Shown here in pieces: positions 1 to 10,073 of a stretch of DNA of 64,000 nucleotides. The notes below the pieces were generated by a model, which ran no database searches, was not told the DNA's origin, and saw only the letters and a list, made by a program, of their open reading frames with translations. The stretch is from NCBI GenBank assembly GCA_005880315.1, contig VBHB01000079.1, forward strand, positions 1-64,000, given 5' to 3'. Both the position numbers and the translations under genes were made by a program. The DNA comes from Chloroflexota bacterium. GTDB lineage: Bacteria; Chloroflexota; Dormibacteria; Dormibacterales; Dormibacteraceae. Each line of letters begins with the position of its first letter. Position 1 is the first letter of the stretch.

Positions 1-856
1 TATAGCCGGCGATGCCGTCGTGAACCTCGGCGATCGCACGCGGATTGACGAACGTGGCGGTCCCGACCTGCACCGCGGCACAGCCCGCAATCAGAAACTC
101 GAGCGCGTCGTCGGCGCGGGTGATGCCGCCGATTCCGACCACCGGGATGCTCACCGAACGCGCGGCCTGGTGCGCCAGGTGCACGGCGAGGGGGCGAATT
201 GCCGGACCTGAAAGGCCACCAGTTCTGAAGCTCAGTCGCGGCTGGCGTGCGTTGAGGTCGATCGACATGCCCACGAACGTGTTGACCGCACAGAGGGCAT
301 CAGCTCCCGCAGCCTCACACGCGCGCGCGATGACGCCGATGTCCGTGACCATCGGCGTGAGCTTCACCCACACCGGGAGGTCGGTTCGCTTCCGCACGGC
401 CTCGGTGACTGCCGCTGCCGCATGTGGGTCGTTGCCGAAGTAGAGTCCGCCCTGTTCGACGTTTGGGCACGAGATGTTGATCTCGAAGCCGGCCACGCCT
501 GGGACCCCATCGAGCCTTGCCGCGAGCTCTCCGTACTCGTCGGCCGATTCGCCGTTGATGTTGACGAGCACCGGGAAGTCCCACTGGGCCCACTGCGGAG
601 CGTAGTCGCGGACGAGGCCATCGACGCCTGGTCCCTGAAGGCCGATTGCGTTGAGCATCCCCGAGGGTGTCTCGACGATGCGCGGAGGCGGCGTGCCGGC
701 GCGGGGACGCAGAAAGATGCCCTTCGAGACCATCGCGCCGAGCGCGCGGCGCTCCAGAAGAGGCACCTCGGTGCCGTAACCGAAGGTGCCCGAGGCCGCC
801 AGAACGGGTCCGCGCAGCTTCAGTCCGCCAACCTCCACGGACAAATCAACGCTCAT
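1..856 (-). CDS. pyrD: dihydroorotate dehydrogenase, class 1B catalytic subunit (3' end runs off window)
   Basis: Manual minus-strand translation from ATG at 856: [77 protein letters not shown]; overlaps pyrK start region. Not in ORF track because it is open at the window edge. Confidence 0.9.
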   Translation of the reverse strand, partial: MSVDLSVEVGGLKLRGPVLAASGTFGYGTEVPLLERRALGAMVSKGIFLRPRAGTPPPRIVETPSGMLNAIGLQGPGVDGLVRDYAPQWAQWDFPVLVNINGESADEYGELAARLDGVPGVAGFEINISCPNVEQGGLYFGNDPHAAAAVTEAVRKRTDLPVWVKLTPMVTDIGVIARACEAAGADALCAVNTFVGMSIDLNARQPRLSFRTGGLSGPAIRPLAVHLAHQAARSVSIPVVGIGGITRADDALEFLIAGCAAVQVGTATFVNPRAIAEVHDGIAGY

Positions 857-1611
857 GCGCTTATGGCGTAAGACAGGTGAGGCGGCAGCATCGACCACTC
901 GATATCGGCGGCGCGGTAGACCGGGCCTTCCTTGCACGCGCGGTCGTACCCGCCGCTTACAAGCGGTACTGCGCAGCCAAGGCAGACACCGGTGCCGCAG
1001 CCCATGTACGTCTCGACCGCGACCTGCGCGTCGGGCCAGCGCATCGCTACGGCCGCGAGCATCCGATTGGGTCCGCAGGCCAGCACCAGGTCGGCATCCG
1101 GCACTGCCGCGACAGCGGTGCCCGCGAATCCTTTGGACCCGTCGTCGGTGGCCCAGATCACCTCATCGCCGTCGACCTCCGAACAGAGCTCGTCAGCGCT
1201 GCGCGCGCCGTGTACCCATGTCACCTGCATGCCCGCCGCCCGTGCATCGCGCGCGGCGAGGGGCATGGGCGCGACGCCAAGTCCTCCGCTCACCAGGGCA
1301 ACAGTCTTTGGCCCAGCGCTCAAATCAAAACCGCGGCCGAGAGGACCGAGGCAGCTGATCACCTCGCCCGGCTTCATCTGCAGCATGTGTGCGGTTCCGG
1401 CTCCGACAGCTTTGAGGATGACCTCGACGCGGTCGCCATCCGTCCGGTAGACCGAGAATGGGCGCCGCAGCAGCGGCCCCGGCGACCAACCGAGGTTGAC
1501 AAACTGGCCGGCGCGAACCGCCTCCGCTACCTGAGGCGCATCCAGGGTGAGCACGAACATCCCACGAGCAACCTCGCGGCGCGCCACGAGCGGGGCATCA
1601 ACCAGCAGCAC
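853..1611 (-). CDS. pyrK: dihydroorotate dehydrogenase electron transfer subunit
   Basis: 252 aa; FAD/NAD-binding reductase pattern (RRPFSVY) and C-terminal Cys cluster [12 protein letters not shown]; adjacent to pyrD and carAB. Confidence 0.88.
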   Translation of the reverse strand: MLLVDAPLVARREVARGMFVLTLDAPQVAEAVRAGQFVNLGWSPGPLLRRPFSVYRTDGDRVEVILKAVGAGTAHMLQMKPGEVISCLGPLGRGFDLSAGPKTVALVSGGLGVAPMPLAARDARAAGMQVTWVHGARSADELCSEVDGDEVIWATDDGSKGFAGTAVAAVPDADLVLACGPNRMLAAVAMRWPDAQVAVETYMGCGTGVCLGCAVPLVSGGYDRACKEGPVYRAADIEWSMLPPHLSYAISA

Positions 1612-4600
1612 CTTGCCTCCATTCGTCGATCGTTCTCACCTCCATCTCGGCCGGCGCGCCCGCGGCCGATTCGAGCAACGCCGCTGCGGTGTCCAGTGAG
1701 GTGAGGCAGGGGATCCTGCGCTCAACCGCTGCGCGACGGATCTCGAATCCGTCCTTGAAGACCGGGCCACCGACCTCGCCAGAGTCGCTGTAAATGTTCG
1801 ACATCGTGTTGATGACGAGCTCGACCTCGCCCGCCGTGATGACATCGAGCACGGTCGGGCCCTCCTCCCCGATCTTGGCCACCAGGCGCGGCGAGAAACC
1901 GGCGGCGCGCAGCGCACGTGCTGTGCCCTCGGTCGCGACGAGCCGGCAGCCCATCTGCACCAGCCGCGAGACGATCGGAAATATCTCTGGCTTGTCCACG
2001 TCGGCGATGGTGAGCAGCACCGAACCGCCCGGGCGAATGTGGACGCCCGAAGCGGCGAACGCCTTGCGCATCGCGGCGGCCAGCGTGCGATCGATCCCGA
2101 TCGCTTCGCCGGTCGACTTCATCTCCGGGCCGAGATACGAATCGACGGCCGGCAGCTTGTTCATCGAGAACACCGGGGCTTTGACGGCGACGAGGTCGCG
2201 ATTCGGCACCATACCGGTGCTCCAACCGAGGTCGAGCAGCTTCTCGCCGAGCATCACGCGTGTGGCCAACTCGACCATAGGGACACCGGTGACCTTAGAG
2301 AGGAACGGCACCGTTCGCGATGCCCGCGGATTGACCTCCAGCACGTAGACCTTGCCGCGGTGTACGACGTACTGCACGTTCAAAAGTCCTTTCAGCCGCA
2401 GGTGGCGGGCGATGCGGACCGTGTAATCGATGACATCGTCGAGCTCCGACTGCTCGAGGCCCGGCGCCGGGTACACCGCATACGAGTCGCCCGAGTGCAC
2501 GCCCGCACGCTCCACGTGCTGCATGACGCCAGGGATCACTACGGTCTCGCCGTCAGTGATGGCGTCGGTCTCGACCTCGTCGCCCTGCAGGTATTTGTCG
2601 ACCAGCACGGTGCCGCGCGGCATGGCGCTGATGGCCCACGTCATGTACCGCTGCAGCTCACGGCGGTTGTGCACTATCTCCATCGCCCGGCCGCCGAGCA
2701 CATACGAAGGGCGAACCAGCACCGGGTAGCCCGCTCGTTCGGCGATCAGCACCGCCTCCTCGACGGTCGTGGTGGTGCCGCCGACCGGCTGTGGAATCCC
2801 GATCGCGTCCAGCGCGGCCGCGAACGCGCGGCGGTCCTCGGCCAGGTCGATGGCATCGACGCCCGAGCCAAGGATCGCGACGTGGCGCTGTTCCAGCTGT
2901 TCGGCCAGGTTGATTGCGGTCTGCCCGCCGAACTGGACCAGCGCACCCGCGATTCGCTCCACGCCGGCAACCTGCGCCGCGCCATCGATGTCCAGGGGAT
3001 CGAAGTACAGGCGGTCGGAGGTGTCGAAGTCGGTCGAGACCGTCTCGGGGTTGGAGTTGACGAGCACCGCGCGCACGCCCGCCTGGCGCAATGACCACGC
3101 GGCATGCACCGAGCAGTAGTCGAACTCAATGCCCTGGCCGATGCGGATCGGACCGGAGCCGATCACGAGCGCAGTGCGAGCGTCGACCGGGACGCTCTCG
3201 GTCTCTTCCTCCCAGCACGAGTAGTAATAAGGAGTGGCCGCCTCGAACTCGGCCGCGCAGGTGTCCACCAGCTTGTAGGTCGGCGAAGCCATGGGCACGG
3301 TTTCCCCGCGCAGGGCAGCGATCATCGTGTCGGAGAATCCCGCCCGGCGAAGCTCTCGGACGTCACCCGTCTTCTCCAGGCGCGTGATCGTCGCCATCCG
3401 GTCGATGAACCAGCGGTCGATGCCGCTGCGCCGGGCGAGTTCCGCCGGCTCGGCGCCGGTCCGAAGCGCGTGCAGCAACGCGAAGAGACGCCTGTCGTTG
3501 GGCTCGTCGATGAGGTCCCTGCGCTCGAGGTCCGCAGCCGCGGGCGGCTTCTGCTCGAGCGAGCGCATGGCCTTGACGAGCGCGGCTTCGAAGGTGCGCT
3601 CGATGGCCATGACCTCACCGGTGGAGGCCATCTGGGTGCCGAGCCGCCGGTCGCCGGCGGGAAACTTGTCGAACGGCCAGCGCGGGATCTTGACCACGCA
3701 GTAGTCGAGCGCCGGCTCGAACGCCGCGAACGTACGGCCTGTGATCTCGTTGCGAATCTCCTCCAGCCTTCTCCCCACCGCCACCTTGGCCGCCACGCGC
3801 GCAATCGGATATCCGGTGGCTTTGGACGCGAGCGCGGACGACCGGCTGACGCGCGGGTTGACCTCGATCACGTAGTAGGTCGAGCTACCGGGATCCAACG
3901 CGAACTGCACGTTGCATCCGCCCTCGATTCCGAGGGCGCGGATGATGCGGATGGCCGAAGAGCGCAGCATCTGGTGGTCGCGATCGGAGAGCGTTTGTGC
4001 CGGCGCGACGACGATCGAGTCTCCGGTATGCACACCCATCGGGTCGAGGTTCTCCATGTTGCAGACCGTGATGCAGGTGTCGGCGGCGTCCCGCATCACC
4101 TCGTACTCGATCTCTTTCCAGCCCCATAGGGAGCGTTCGATCAGAACTTGGTGGATGGGCGAGGCGTCTAGTCCGCGTTTGGCCACAGCTCTCAGGTCCG
4201 CCTCGCTGGTGACGAATCCGCCACCGGTGCCACCGAGCGTATACGCGGGCCGGATGACCACCGGGAGCCCGATCTCGTCGACAAACGCCATCACGCTCTC
4301 GATCGATTCGCAAACACGCGACAGGGGCACGGGCTCGCCGATCTGCTCGAGCATGTCCTTGAACGCTTGCCTGTCCTCGGCCTTGCGGATCGTCTCGATG
4401 TCGGCGCCGAGCAGCCGGACGTGATAGCGCTCGAGCACGCCGGCGGCGGCGAGATCGGTAGCGAGGTTGAGACCGGTCTGGCCGCCCAGCGTGGGCAGAA
4501 GCGCGTCCGGCCGCTCGCGCGCGATCACGCGCTCGACGGCTTCGACGGTAAGGGGTTCGAGGTACACGCGGTCGGCAACCTCCTCGTCGGTCATGATCGT

Positions 4601-5929
4601 CGCGGGGTTGGAGTTGACCAGCACGGTGGCGATGCCCTCCTCGCGCAGGGCCTTACACGCCTGCGTGCCGGCGTAGTCGAACTCCGCCGCCTGGCCGATC
4701 ACGATCGGACCCGAGCCCAGGATCAGGACCTTCTTCGGCTTCTCGGGTTCGACCGCACCGCCTACCGCCTTGAGCACCGGCCTTCGCTCGCGAACCATCT
4801 CCACGAACCGGTCGTACAGGCGCTGGTTGTCCTGCGGGCCGGGGCAGCCTTCGGGGTGGTACTGCACGCTGAAGGCGGGCAGGGTGCGATGCCCGAGGCC
4901 TTCGACCGAGCCGTCGTTGAGGTTGCGCTGCGACACGAAGAAGTCTCCCGGCGGCAGTGACCCGGCGTCGACCTGGAACTCGTGGTTCTGGCTGGTGATG
5001 TGCACGCTCCCCGTCTCGAGGTCCTTGACCGGGTGGTTGGCGCCGTGGTGGCCGTATGGCAGCCGCGAGGTGGTTGCGCCCGCTGCGCGGCCCATGATCT
5101 GGTGACCGAGGCAAATCCCGAACAGCGGGATCCGCCCGAGCGCTTCGCGCGCGAGCTCGACCGGCCGATCCAGCACTGACGGGTCTCCCGGCCCGTTCGA
5201 CAGGACCAGCCCGTCGACCCCGGCCGCCGCCACGTCCGCCCAGGTTGTCGTGTGAGGAAGCACGACCACTCGGCATCCACGCTCGCGAAGTGAGCGGAGG
5301 ATGTTGGCCTTCACGCCATAGTCCACTACAGCGATCGCAAGGCCGTCTCCGGCGGCGCGGTGCGGCGGCCGCAGCTCAGGAGGGAGCGCTTCGAGCCATT
5401 CCTCGGCTGCGGTGCGCGACGTCTGCGCCACAAGATCCTGCTCAGAGAGCGGCGTGACGCGTAGGGCGGCCTTCGCCAGGTCCGCCAGCCGCGCCCCGTC
5501 GGGCACGCTGTCCTCGTGCGTCAAGACGGCGCGAAGCGCGCCGTGGGTGCGGATATGGCGCGTCAGCGCGCGAGTGTCGATGTCGGTGATGGCGGGCACC
5601 CGCCATCGCTGCAGATATTCGTGAAGAGAGCTCTCGCTCGAGTGATGGCTCGGCGTCGGGCACGCCCAGCGCACGACAAGCGCCCGCGCCCACGGGCGAG
5701 CAGACTCGGCATCCGCATCACGCACGCCGTAGTTGCCCTGCAGCGGATATGTCATACATATCATCTGCCCGGCGTAAGAGGGGTCGGTGAGCACCTCCTG
5801 GTACCCGGTCATGGCCGTGTTGAAGACGACCTCGCCTTCGCCGGCGACATCGGCGCCGAGGGCGGCGCCGACGAATGCGCGACCATCCTCGAGCACGAGC
5901 GCGGCGTGGCGCCTTTCAGATTGCAACAA
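1598..5929 (-). CDS. carAB: fused carbamoyl-phosphate synthase, small (glutaminase) plus large subunit
   Basis: Single 1443-aa ORF. N-terminal about 390 aa CarA-like with GICLGHQ and HPE glutaminase motifs; from about residue 398 CarB-like ([30 protein letters not shown]..., two ATP-grasp halves, C-terminal MGS-like [28 protein letters not shown]). Confidence 0.93.
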   Translation of the reverse strand: MLQSERRHAALVLEDGRAFVGAALGADVAGEGEVVFNTAMTGYQEVLTDPSYAGQMICMTYPLQGNYGVRDADAESARPWARALVVRWACPTPSHHSSESSLHEYLQRWRVPAITDIDTRALTRHIRTHGALRAVLTHEDSVPDGARLADLAKAALRVTPLSEQDLVAQTSRTAAEEWLEALPPELRPPHRAAGDGLAIAVVDYGVKANILRSLRERGCRVVVLPHTTTWADVAAAGVDGLVLSNGPGDPSVLDRPVELAREALGRIPLFGICLGHQIMGRAAGATTSRLPYGHHGANHPVKDLETGSVHITSQNHEFQVDAGSLPPGDFFVSQRNLNDGSVEGLGHRTLPAFSVQYHPEGCPGPQDNQRLYDRFVEMVRERRPVLKAVGGAVEPEKPKKVLILGSGPIVIGQAAEFDYAGTQACKALREEGIATVLVNSNPATIMTDEEVADRVYLEPLTVEAVERVIARERPDALLPTLGGQTGLNLATDLAAAGVLERYHVRLLGADIETIRKAEDRQAFKDMLEQIGEPVPLSRVCESIESVMAFVDEIGLPVVIRPAYTLGGTGGGFVTSEADLRAVAKRGLDASPIHQVLIERSLWGWKEIEYEVMRDAADTCITVCNMENLDPMGVHTGDSIVVAPAQTLSDRDHQMLRSSAIRIIRALGIEGGCNVQFALDPGSSTYYVIEVNPRVSRSSALASKATGYPIARVAAKVAVGRRLEEIRNEITGRTFAAFEPALDYCVVKIPRWPFDKFPAGDRRLGTQMASTGEVMAIERTFEAALVKAMRSLEQKPPAAADLERRDLIDEPNDRRLFALLHALRTGAEPAELARRSGIDRWFIDRMATITRLEKTGDVRELRRAGFSDTMIAALRGETVPMASPTYKLVDTCAAEFEAATPYYYSCWEEETESVPVDARTALVIGSGPIRIGQGIEFDYCSVHAAWSLRQAGVRAVLVNSNPETVSTDFDTSDRLYFDPLDIDGAAQVAGVERIAGALVQFGGQTAINLAEQLEQRHVAILGSGVDAIDLAEDRRAFAAALDAIGIPQPVGGTTTTVEEAVLIAERAGYPVLVRPSYVLGGRAMEIVHNRRELQRYMTWAISAMPRGTVLVDKYLQGDEVETDAITDGETVVIPGVMQHVERAGVHSGDSYAVYPAPGLEQSELDDVIDYTVRIARHLRLKGLLNVQYVVHRGKVYVLEVNPRASRTVPFLSKVTGVPMVELATRVMLGEKLLDLGWSTGMVPNRDLVAVKAPVFSMNKLPAVDSYLGPEMKSTGEAIGIDRTLAAAMRKAFAASGVHIRPGGSVLLTIADVDKPEIFPIVSRLVQMGCRLVATEGTARALRAAGFSPRLVAKIGEEGPTVLDVITAGEVELVINTMSNIYSDSGEVGGPVFKDGFEIRRAAVERRIPCLTSLDTAAALLESAAGAPAEMEVRTIDEWRQGAAG

Positions 5930-6461
5930 TCACCGCCTGGTCGATGCCGTCCTCCTCGGCGACGAGCACCTCGATGCGCTCCGAGTCGGATGTGGGCACG
6001 TTCTTGCCGACGTAATCCGGACGGATCGGCAGCTCGCGGTGGCCGCGATCGATCAGCACCGCCAGCTGGATCGCCCGCGGCCGGCCGAAGTCCATGAGCG
6101 CGTCCATCGCGGCGCGGGCAGTACGGCCGTGGTGGATGACGTCGTCCACCAGCACGACCACCTTGCCATCTATGTCCGGTACGTCTGATTCGCCGCTATG
6201 CGAGGGCACACGAAGGTGAAGGTCGTCGCGGTGCCTGCTGATGTCCAGCGCGCCGACGGCAACCGGGGAGCGCTCGAGCTCCATCAGGCTGTCGGCAAGC
6301 CGGCGAGCCAGGTGGTCGCCCTTGGCCATGACGCCCACCACCACGAGGTCGCCGGCACCACGGTTGTGCTCCAGGATCTCGTGAGCGATCCGCGAGAGCG
6401 AGCGCCTGATCTGGTCACCATCCATCACCGTCGCTTTCAGCCGGCCCTGGGTGACGCTCAT
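5916..6461 (-). CDS. pyrR: bifunctional pyr operon transcriptional regulator / uracil phosphoribosyltransferase
   Basis: 181 aa; PRPP motif [21 protein letters not shown] and PyrR-like N-terminus; between pyrB and carAB. Confidence 0.92.
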   Translation of the reverse strand: MSVTQGRLKATVMDGDQIRRSLSRIAHEILEHNRGAGDLVVVGVMAKGDHLARRLADSLMELERSPVAVGALDISRHRDDLHLRVPSHSGESDVPDIDGKVVVLVDDVIHHGRTARAAMDALMDFGRPRAIQLAVLIDRGHRELPIRPDYVGKNVPTSDSERIEVLVAEEDGIDQAVIVAI

Positions 6462-7384
6462 GCCAACAACTTGTCCAACAAGGCCATGCGGATGTACAGG
6501 CCGTTGCGCGCCTGGCGGAAGTACGCAGCCCTTGGGTCGGCATCGACCTCCGGCGCGATCTCATCGACCCTCGGCAGCGGGTGCATCACGATCGCCTCCT
6601 TCCTCATACGAGCCAGCGTCGAGCCGTCGATGCGATAGATGCCCTTGAGCGCGAGATAGGACGCCTCGTCGCTGAACCGCTCCTTCTGGATGCGCGTCTG
6701 GTAGATCACATCGACCTGGGGCAGGACGCTGTCCAGGTCCGGTGACTCCACCCAGGCCACGTGGTGCTCATCGAGGTGTTCTTTGATGTCCTGCCTCATC
6801 GCGACCTGCGGTGGCGCGACGAAGCAGATGCGGATATCGCGAAACTTGCTCAGGAGGTAAGCGAGCGAACGGACAGTGCGCCCGTTGGCGAGATCTCCGA
6901 CCATCGCAATGCGGATGCCGTCGATGTGACCGAGCTCGTCGCGAATCGTATATAGGTCCAGGAGCGCCTGGGTCGGATGCTGGCCCGGTCCATCGCCCGC
7001 GTTGATCACCGGCACAGAGCTAACGGCGGCGGCGCGCCTGGCGGCGCCCTCTTCGTTGTGCCGGAGCACGATGACGTCGGCGTAACCACTGACGATTCGA
7101 ATGGTGTCCTCGAGTGTCTCGCCCTTGGCCGCCGACGAGAACTCGCGCGCGTTGTCGGTGCCGACCGTGTCACCACCCAGGCGGAGCATCGCCGCCTCGA
7201 ACGAAAGACGGGTGCGTGTCGATGGTTCGTAGAACAACGCGGCCATCACCTGCCCGTTGAGACGGCCGGAGAAATGATGGGGCTGACCCTTTATCTCTTC
7301 TGCGCGATCGAGAAGCTCCTCGAGCAGCGGTCTGGAGAACTGCTGGCTCTCGATCACATGCTGAAGGCGACTTCCGATGGCCAT
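6458..7384 (-). CDS. pyrB: aspartate carbamoyltransferase catalytic subunit
   Basis: 308 aa; FYEPSTRTRLSFEAAMLRLGG and HPTQALLDLYTI motifs; good Shine-Dalgarno GGAGG upstream. Confidence 0.95.
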   Translation of the reverse strand: MAIGSRLQHVIESQQFSRPLLEELLDRAEEIKGQPHHFSGRLNGQVMAALFYEPSTRTRLSFEAAMLRLGGDTVGTDNAREFSSAAKGETLEDTIRIVSGYADVIVLRHNEEGAARRAAAVSSVPVINAGDGPGQHPTQALLDLYTIRDELGHIDGIRIAMVGDLANGRTVRSLAYLLSKFRDIRICFVAPPQVAMRQDIKEHLDEHHVAWVESPDLDSVLPQVDVIYQTRIQKERFSDEASYLALKGIYRIDGSTLARMRKEAIVMHPLPRVDEIAPEVDADPRAAYFRQARNGLYIRMALLDKLLA

Positions 7385-7391
7385 GAAAAAA

Positions 7392-7423
7392 CCTCCTTCC
7401 CGACCTCTCGTGGATCGGACTTA
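7392..7423 (-). promoter_or_regulatory. candidate PyrR-binding hairpin overlapping/adjacent to the pyrB Shine-Dalgarno
   Basis: Minus-strand RNA GUCCGAUCCACGAGAGGUCGGGAAGGAGG: stem CCGAUC/GGUCGG, loop CACGAGA; resembles PyrR-binding-loop consensus ARUCCNGNGAGGYU with one extra loop base. Confidence 0.45.
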
Positions 7424-7477
7424 AAGGAACCCGACGGCGAATCCGTCCGGCGAAGTTTATCAGCTACCGTAAGCAAG

Positions 7478-7870
7478 GTGAACAAGCGGCCGGGGAGTGT
7501 GGTGGTGACGACTGAGGTCGGCTTCTGCTCCTTCTGCGGCCGCCCGCGCAACCTCCGCCGCGAGGCGCATCAGCTCGGCACGCTGGTGCGCACGATCGTC
7601 ACGTGCGAAACGTGCCACCGCACCCTTTCGAGCTCGATCGGAGTCGCCAGCGCCGAGCCCGAGCCGGCGGCTGCCGCGCCGGAACCCGAGCCCGCGCCCG
7701 CGCCGGCCGCAGCGGCGGTCGCGCCGGCTGCAGCGGCAGCCGCGCCGGCGGCTCCGAAAGTGAAGCCCGCCCCGAAGGCAAAGCCCGCCGCCAAGCCCGC
7801 ACCCAAACGCGCCGCGGCGGCGGCGAAGTCCACCGCGTCGAAAAAGAGCTCGCCAAAGAAACGCAGTTGA
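7478..7870 (+). CDS. small C4 zinc-finger protein with Ala/Pro/Lys-rich tail
   Basis: In-frame GTG at 7478; CSFCGRPR...CETCH (ClpX-ZBD-like spacing) followed by low-complexity APKAKPAAKPAPKRAAAAAKS tail. Confidence 0.6.
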   Translation: MNKRPGSVVVTTEVGFCSFCGRPRNLRREAHQLGTLVRTIVTCETCHRTLSSSIGVASAEPEPAAAAPEPEPAPAPAAAAVAPAAAAAAPAAPKVKPAPKAKPAAKPAPKRAAAAAKSTASKKSSPKKRS

Positions 7871-8592
7871 CGGAAGCCGCGGTCTCGGTGGAGCGCCTCG
7901 AGAAGACGCTCGGCAAGAAGAAGGTCCTGCGCGGAATTTCGTTTCAGGCGCAGCCGGGCGAGATCTTCGGCCTGCTCGGGCCAAACGGTGCTGGCAAGAC
8001 CACCACCCTTCGCCTCATCGCCACTCTGCTCGTGCCCGACGCCGGCAAAGTTGAGGTGCATGGCTTCGACACGCGCACAGCGCCCGAGGAAGTTCGCCGC
8101 AGGGTCGGCGTGGTCACCGCGGACATCGGCATCTACCCGCGCTTGACGGCGCGCGAGAACATCGCCTACTTCGCCGAGCTCAGCGGCCTCGGCGGCCGCC
8201 TTCTCAAACAACGTGTTGAAACCGTGATCGAACGGCTCGATATCGACTCGTTCGCAAGCCAGCGCGCCGAGAGCCTGTCGTCAGGGCAGAAGCAGAAGCT
8301 CGCTATCGCGCGTGCGATCGTGCACGACCCACCGCTTCTGATGTTCGATGAGCCGACATCCAACCTCGACGTGCTCGCATCCAGGGAGGTGCGCGAGCTC
8401 ATGGTCGAGTCGAAAGCCGGCGGCAAATGCGTCATTTTCTCGACCCACGTCCTCCATGATGCCGAGCGCCTGTGTGACCGCATAACGATCCTCCACGAGG
8501 GACAGGTCGTCGCCAGCGGCCCCACCGCACAAGTGCGCGGCGACCGCGCCGAGCTCGAAGACGCTTTTCTTAGCTTGGTCGGAGCGGAATGA
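7867..8592 (+). CDS. ABC transporter ATP-binding protein (ABC-2/NatA-like)
   Basis: Walker A GPNGAGKTT, signature LSSGQKQKLAIARAI, Walker B LLMFDEPTSNLD; likely TTG start overlapping upstream stop (TTGA). Confidence 0.9.
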   Translation: MTEAAVSVERLEKTLGKKKVLRGISFQAQPGEIFGLLGPNGAGKTTTLRLIATLLVPDAGKVEVHGFDTRTAPEEVRRRVGVVTADIGIYPRLTARENIAYFAELSGLGGRLLKQRVETVIERLDIDSFASQRAESLSSGQKQKLAIARAIVHDPPLLMFDEPTSNLDVLASREVRELMVESKAGGKCVIFSTHVLHDAERLCDRITILHEGQVVASGPTAQVRGDRAELEDAFLSLVGAE

Positions 8593-9725
8593 TGAGAGCG
8601 ACGTGGATCGTCTATCGGAAGGAGGTGATCGAGATCCTGCGCGACCGGCGCACGCTCTTGGCGATCGGGCTCGCGGCGCTCGCGACCCCCATCGTGCTGG
8701 GAGTCATCTCGCAGGTCGCGACCAGGACGGCCACGCAGGCCTATACGGTCGGTTACTCGGGCGACATCCCCGCCGGTCTTGGCGAGCTGCTCACAGCCAC
8801 CAACCTGAGGCTGGTGCCGGCGGCCGACCCGGCGACTGCGGCCAAACAGCAGGTCGACCTTGGCGTTGCCTTCAAGTCAGGAGAGATCGACGAGTACTAC
8901 GACCCTTCCCGGCAGAGCGCCCAGATCGCCGACGTTCGATTGCAAACTGTGCTCGGCGAGTACAACGCCGCAAAGGCCGCGGCCGCCCTGCAGAGCAAGG
9001 GCGTCGATCCGGGCATCCTGACCCCCGTTCGCCTCGTCGGGCACCCGTTGAGCTCGCCGGTTCGCGCCGCGTCGAACGCCTTCTTGAGCTTCTTTCTGCC
9101 TTACATCCTCATCACGATGATCCTGACCGGCGGCTTCTCCGCCGCCCTGGACAGCACGGCGGGCGAGCGGGAGCGCAGAACCCTGGAAAGCCTTCTCCTC
9201 ACGCCGGCCCCGCGCAGCCGGATCCTTCTCGGCAAGATCGCGGCCGTGACGACCATCAGCCTGATCGCCGCGGTGGCCGCCATCGTGTCGATGTTCGTCG
9301 CGCTGTCGCGGATCTCGCTGCCCGGGCCATCCGAGGCTTCCCACATCAGCCTGAACCCGATCGCCATCCCGCTGATGGTGTGGGTCGCGCTGCTGATCGC
9401 GCTGAGCTTCAGCTCGGTGACGCTCGCGCTCGGAACGCTGGCCAAGACTTTCCGGCAAGGCCAGGCCTACGTGACGCCGCTGTACTTCATCACCATCTTT
9501 CCGGCGTCGATCGTGCTGTTCATCCCCGATTTCAACCCTGGCCTCGCCTACTACCTGATCCCGATCCTCAACGCGGTGCTGGTGCTGCGGGACGCCATCG
9601 TCCACGACGCGGTCGCGTGGCCGGCGCTCGCGGTGACTTCGCTCAGCCTGCTGGCGACCGGCGGGCTCGCGTGGTTCGCGGCGCTGCGGCTCTTCACCCG
9701 CGAGGCCCTACTCACCCGCACATAG
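8589..9725 (+). CDS. ABC-2 family transporter permease (NatB-like)
   Basis: 378 aa multi-TM; ATGA overlap with ATPase gene; GERERRTLESLLLTPAPRSRILLGKI motif typical of ABC-2 permeases. Confidence 0.87.
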   Translation: MMRATWIVYRKEVIEILRDRRTLLAIGLAALATPIVLGVISQVATRTATQAYTVGYSGDIPAGLGELLTATNLRLVPAADPATAAKQQVDLGVAFKSGEIDEYYDPSRQSAQIADVRLQTVLGEYNAAKAAAALQSKGVDPGILTPVRLVGHPLSSPVRAASNAFLSFFLPYILITMILTGGFSAALDSTAGERERRTLESLLLTPAPRSRILLGKIAAVTTISLIAAVAAIVSMFVALSRISLPGPSEASHISLNPIAIPLMVWVALLIALSFSSVTLALGTLAKTFRQGQAYVTPLYFITIFPASIVLFIPDFNPGLAYYLIPILNAVLVLRDAIVHDAVAWPALAVTSLSLLATGGLAWFAALRLFTREALLTRT

Positions 9726-9749
9726 CGTTTCGGTGGCAAACTGAAGGTG

Positions 9750-10040
9750 ATGCGGGAGAGCGACCTTCGCAGCCTCGACCGGCAGAGGATGTACACGATC
9801 TTCAGCCCCCTGGACGCCAACGAGCAGCTGCCCCGCGAGCTTCTCATGGATGCGCGCCGGCACCGGGTATTAGGACGTCGAGAGCTGGCGGGCGTGCTAT
9901 GGCTGCCCGCCCTGGTTGTGGCCGTCTTTCTCGCGGGTGTGGTCAACGTCAGCGGCGTCGCGTTCCTGGCCGTCGCCGGCGCGCTCCTGCTGGGGTTCGT
10001 CGTGTTCGCCATCTCCGGCGGGCGCGGGCGCATCGATTAG
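9750..10040 (+). CDS. small hypothetical membrane protein
   Basis: About 97 aa, two predicted hydrophobic stretches near the C-terminus; downstream of the ABC-2 permease. Confidence 0.5.
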   Translation: MRESDLRSLDRQRMYTIFSPLDANEQLPRELLMDARRHRVLGRRELAGVLWLPALVVAVFLAGVVNVSGVAFLAVAGALLLGFVVFAISGGRGRID

Positions 10041-10073
10041 CCCGCGTCCCGAAGGCGTACTAAGCTTCAAACC

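Noticed and set aside
667-4129. Long plus-strand ORFs 667-1704, 2039-3094, 3104-4129
   Set aside because: Antisense to pyrD, pyrK and carAB; low-complexity R/A/H/D composition with no motif.
8603-10063. 486-aa plus-strand ORF
   Set aside because: Out-of-frame shadow of the ABC-2 permease; Arg/Pro/His-rich composition typical of GC-rich spurious ORFs.
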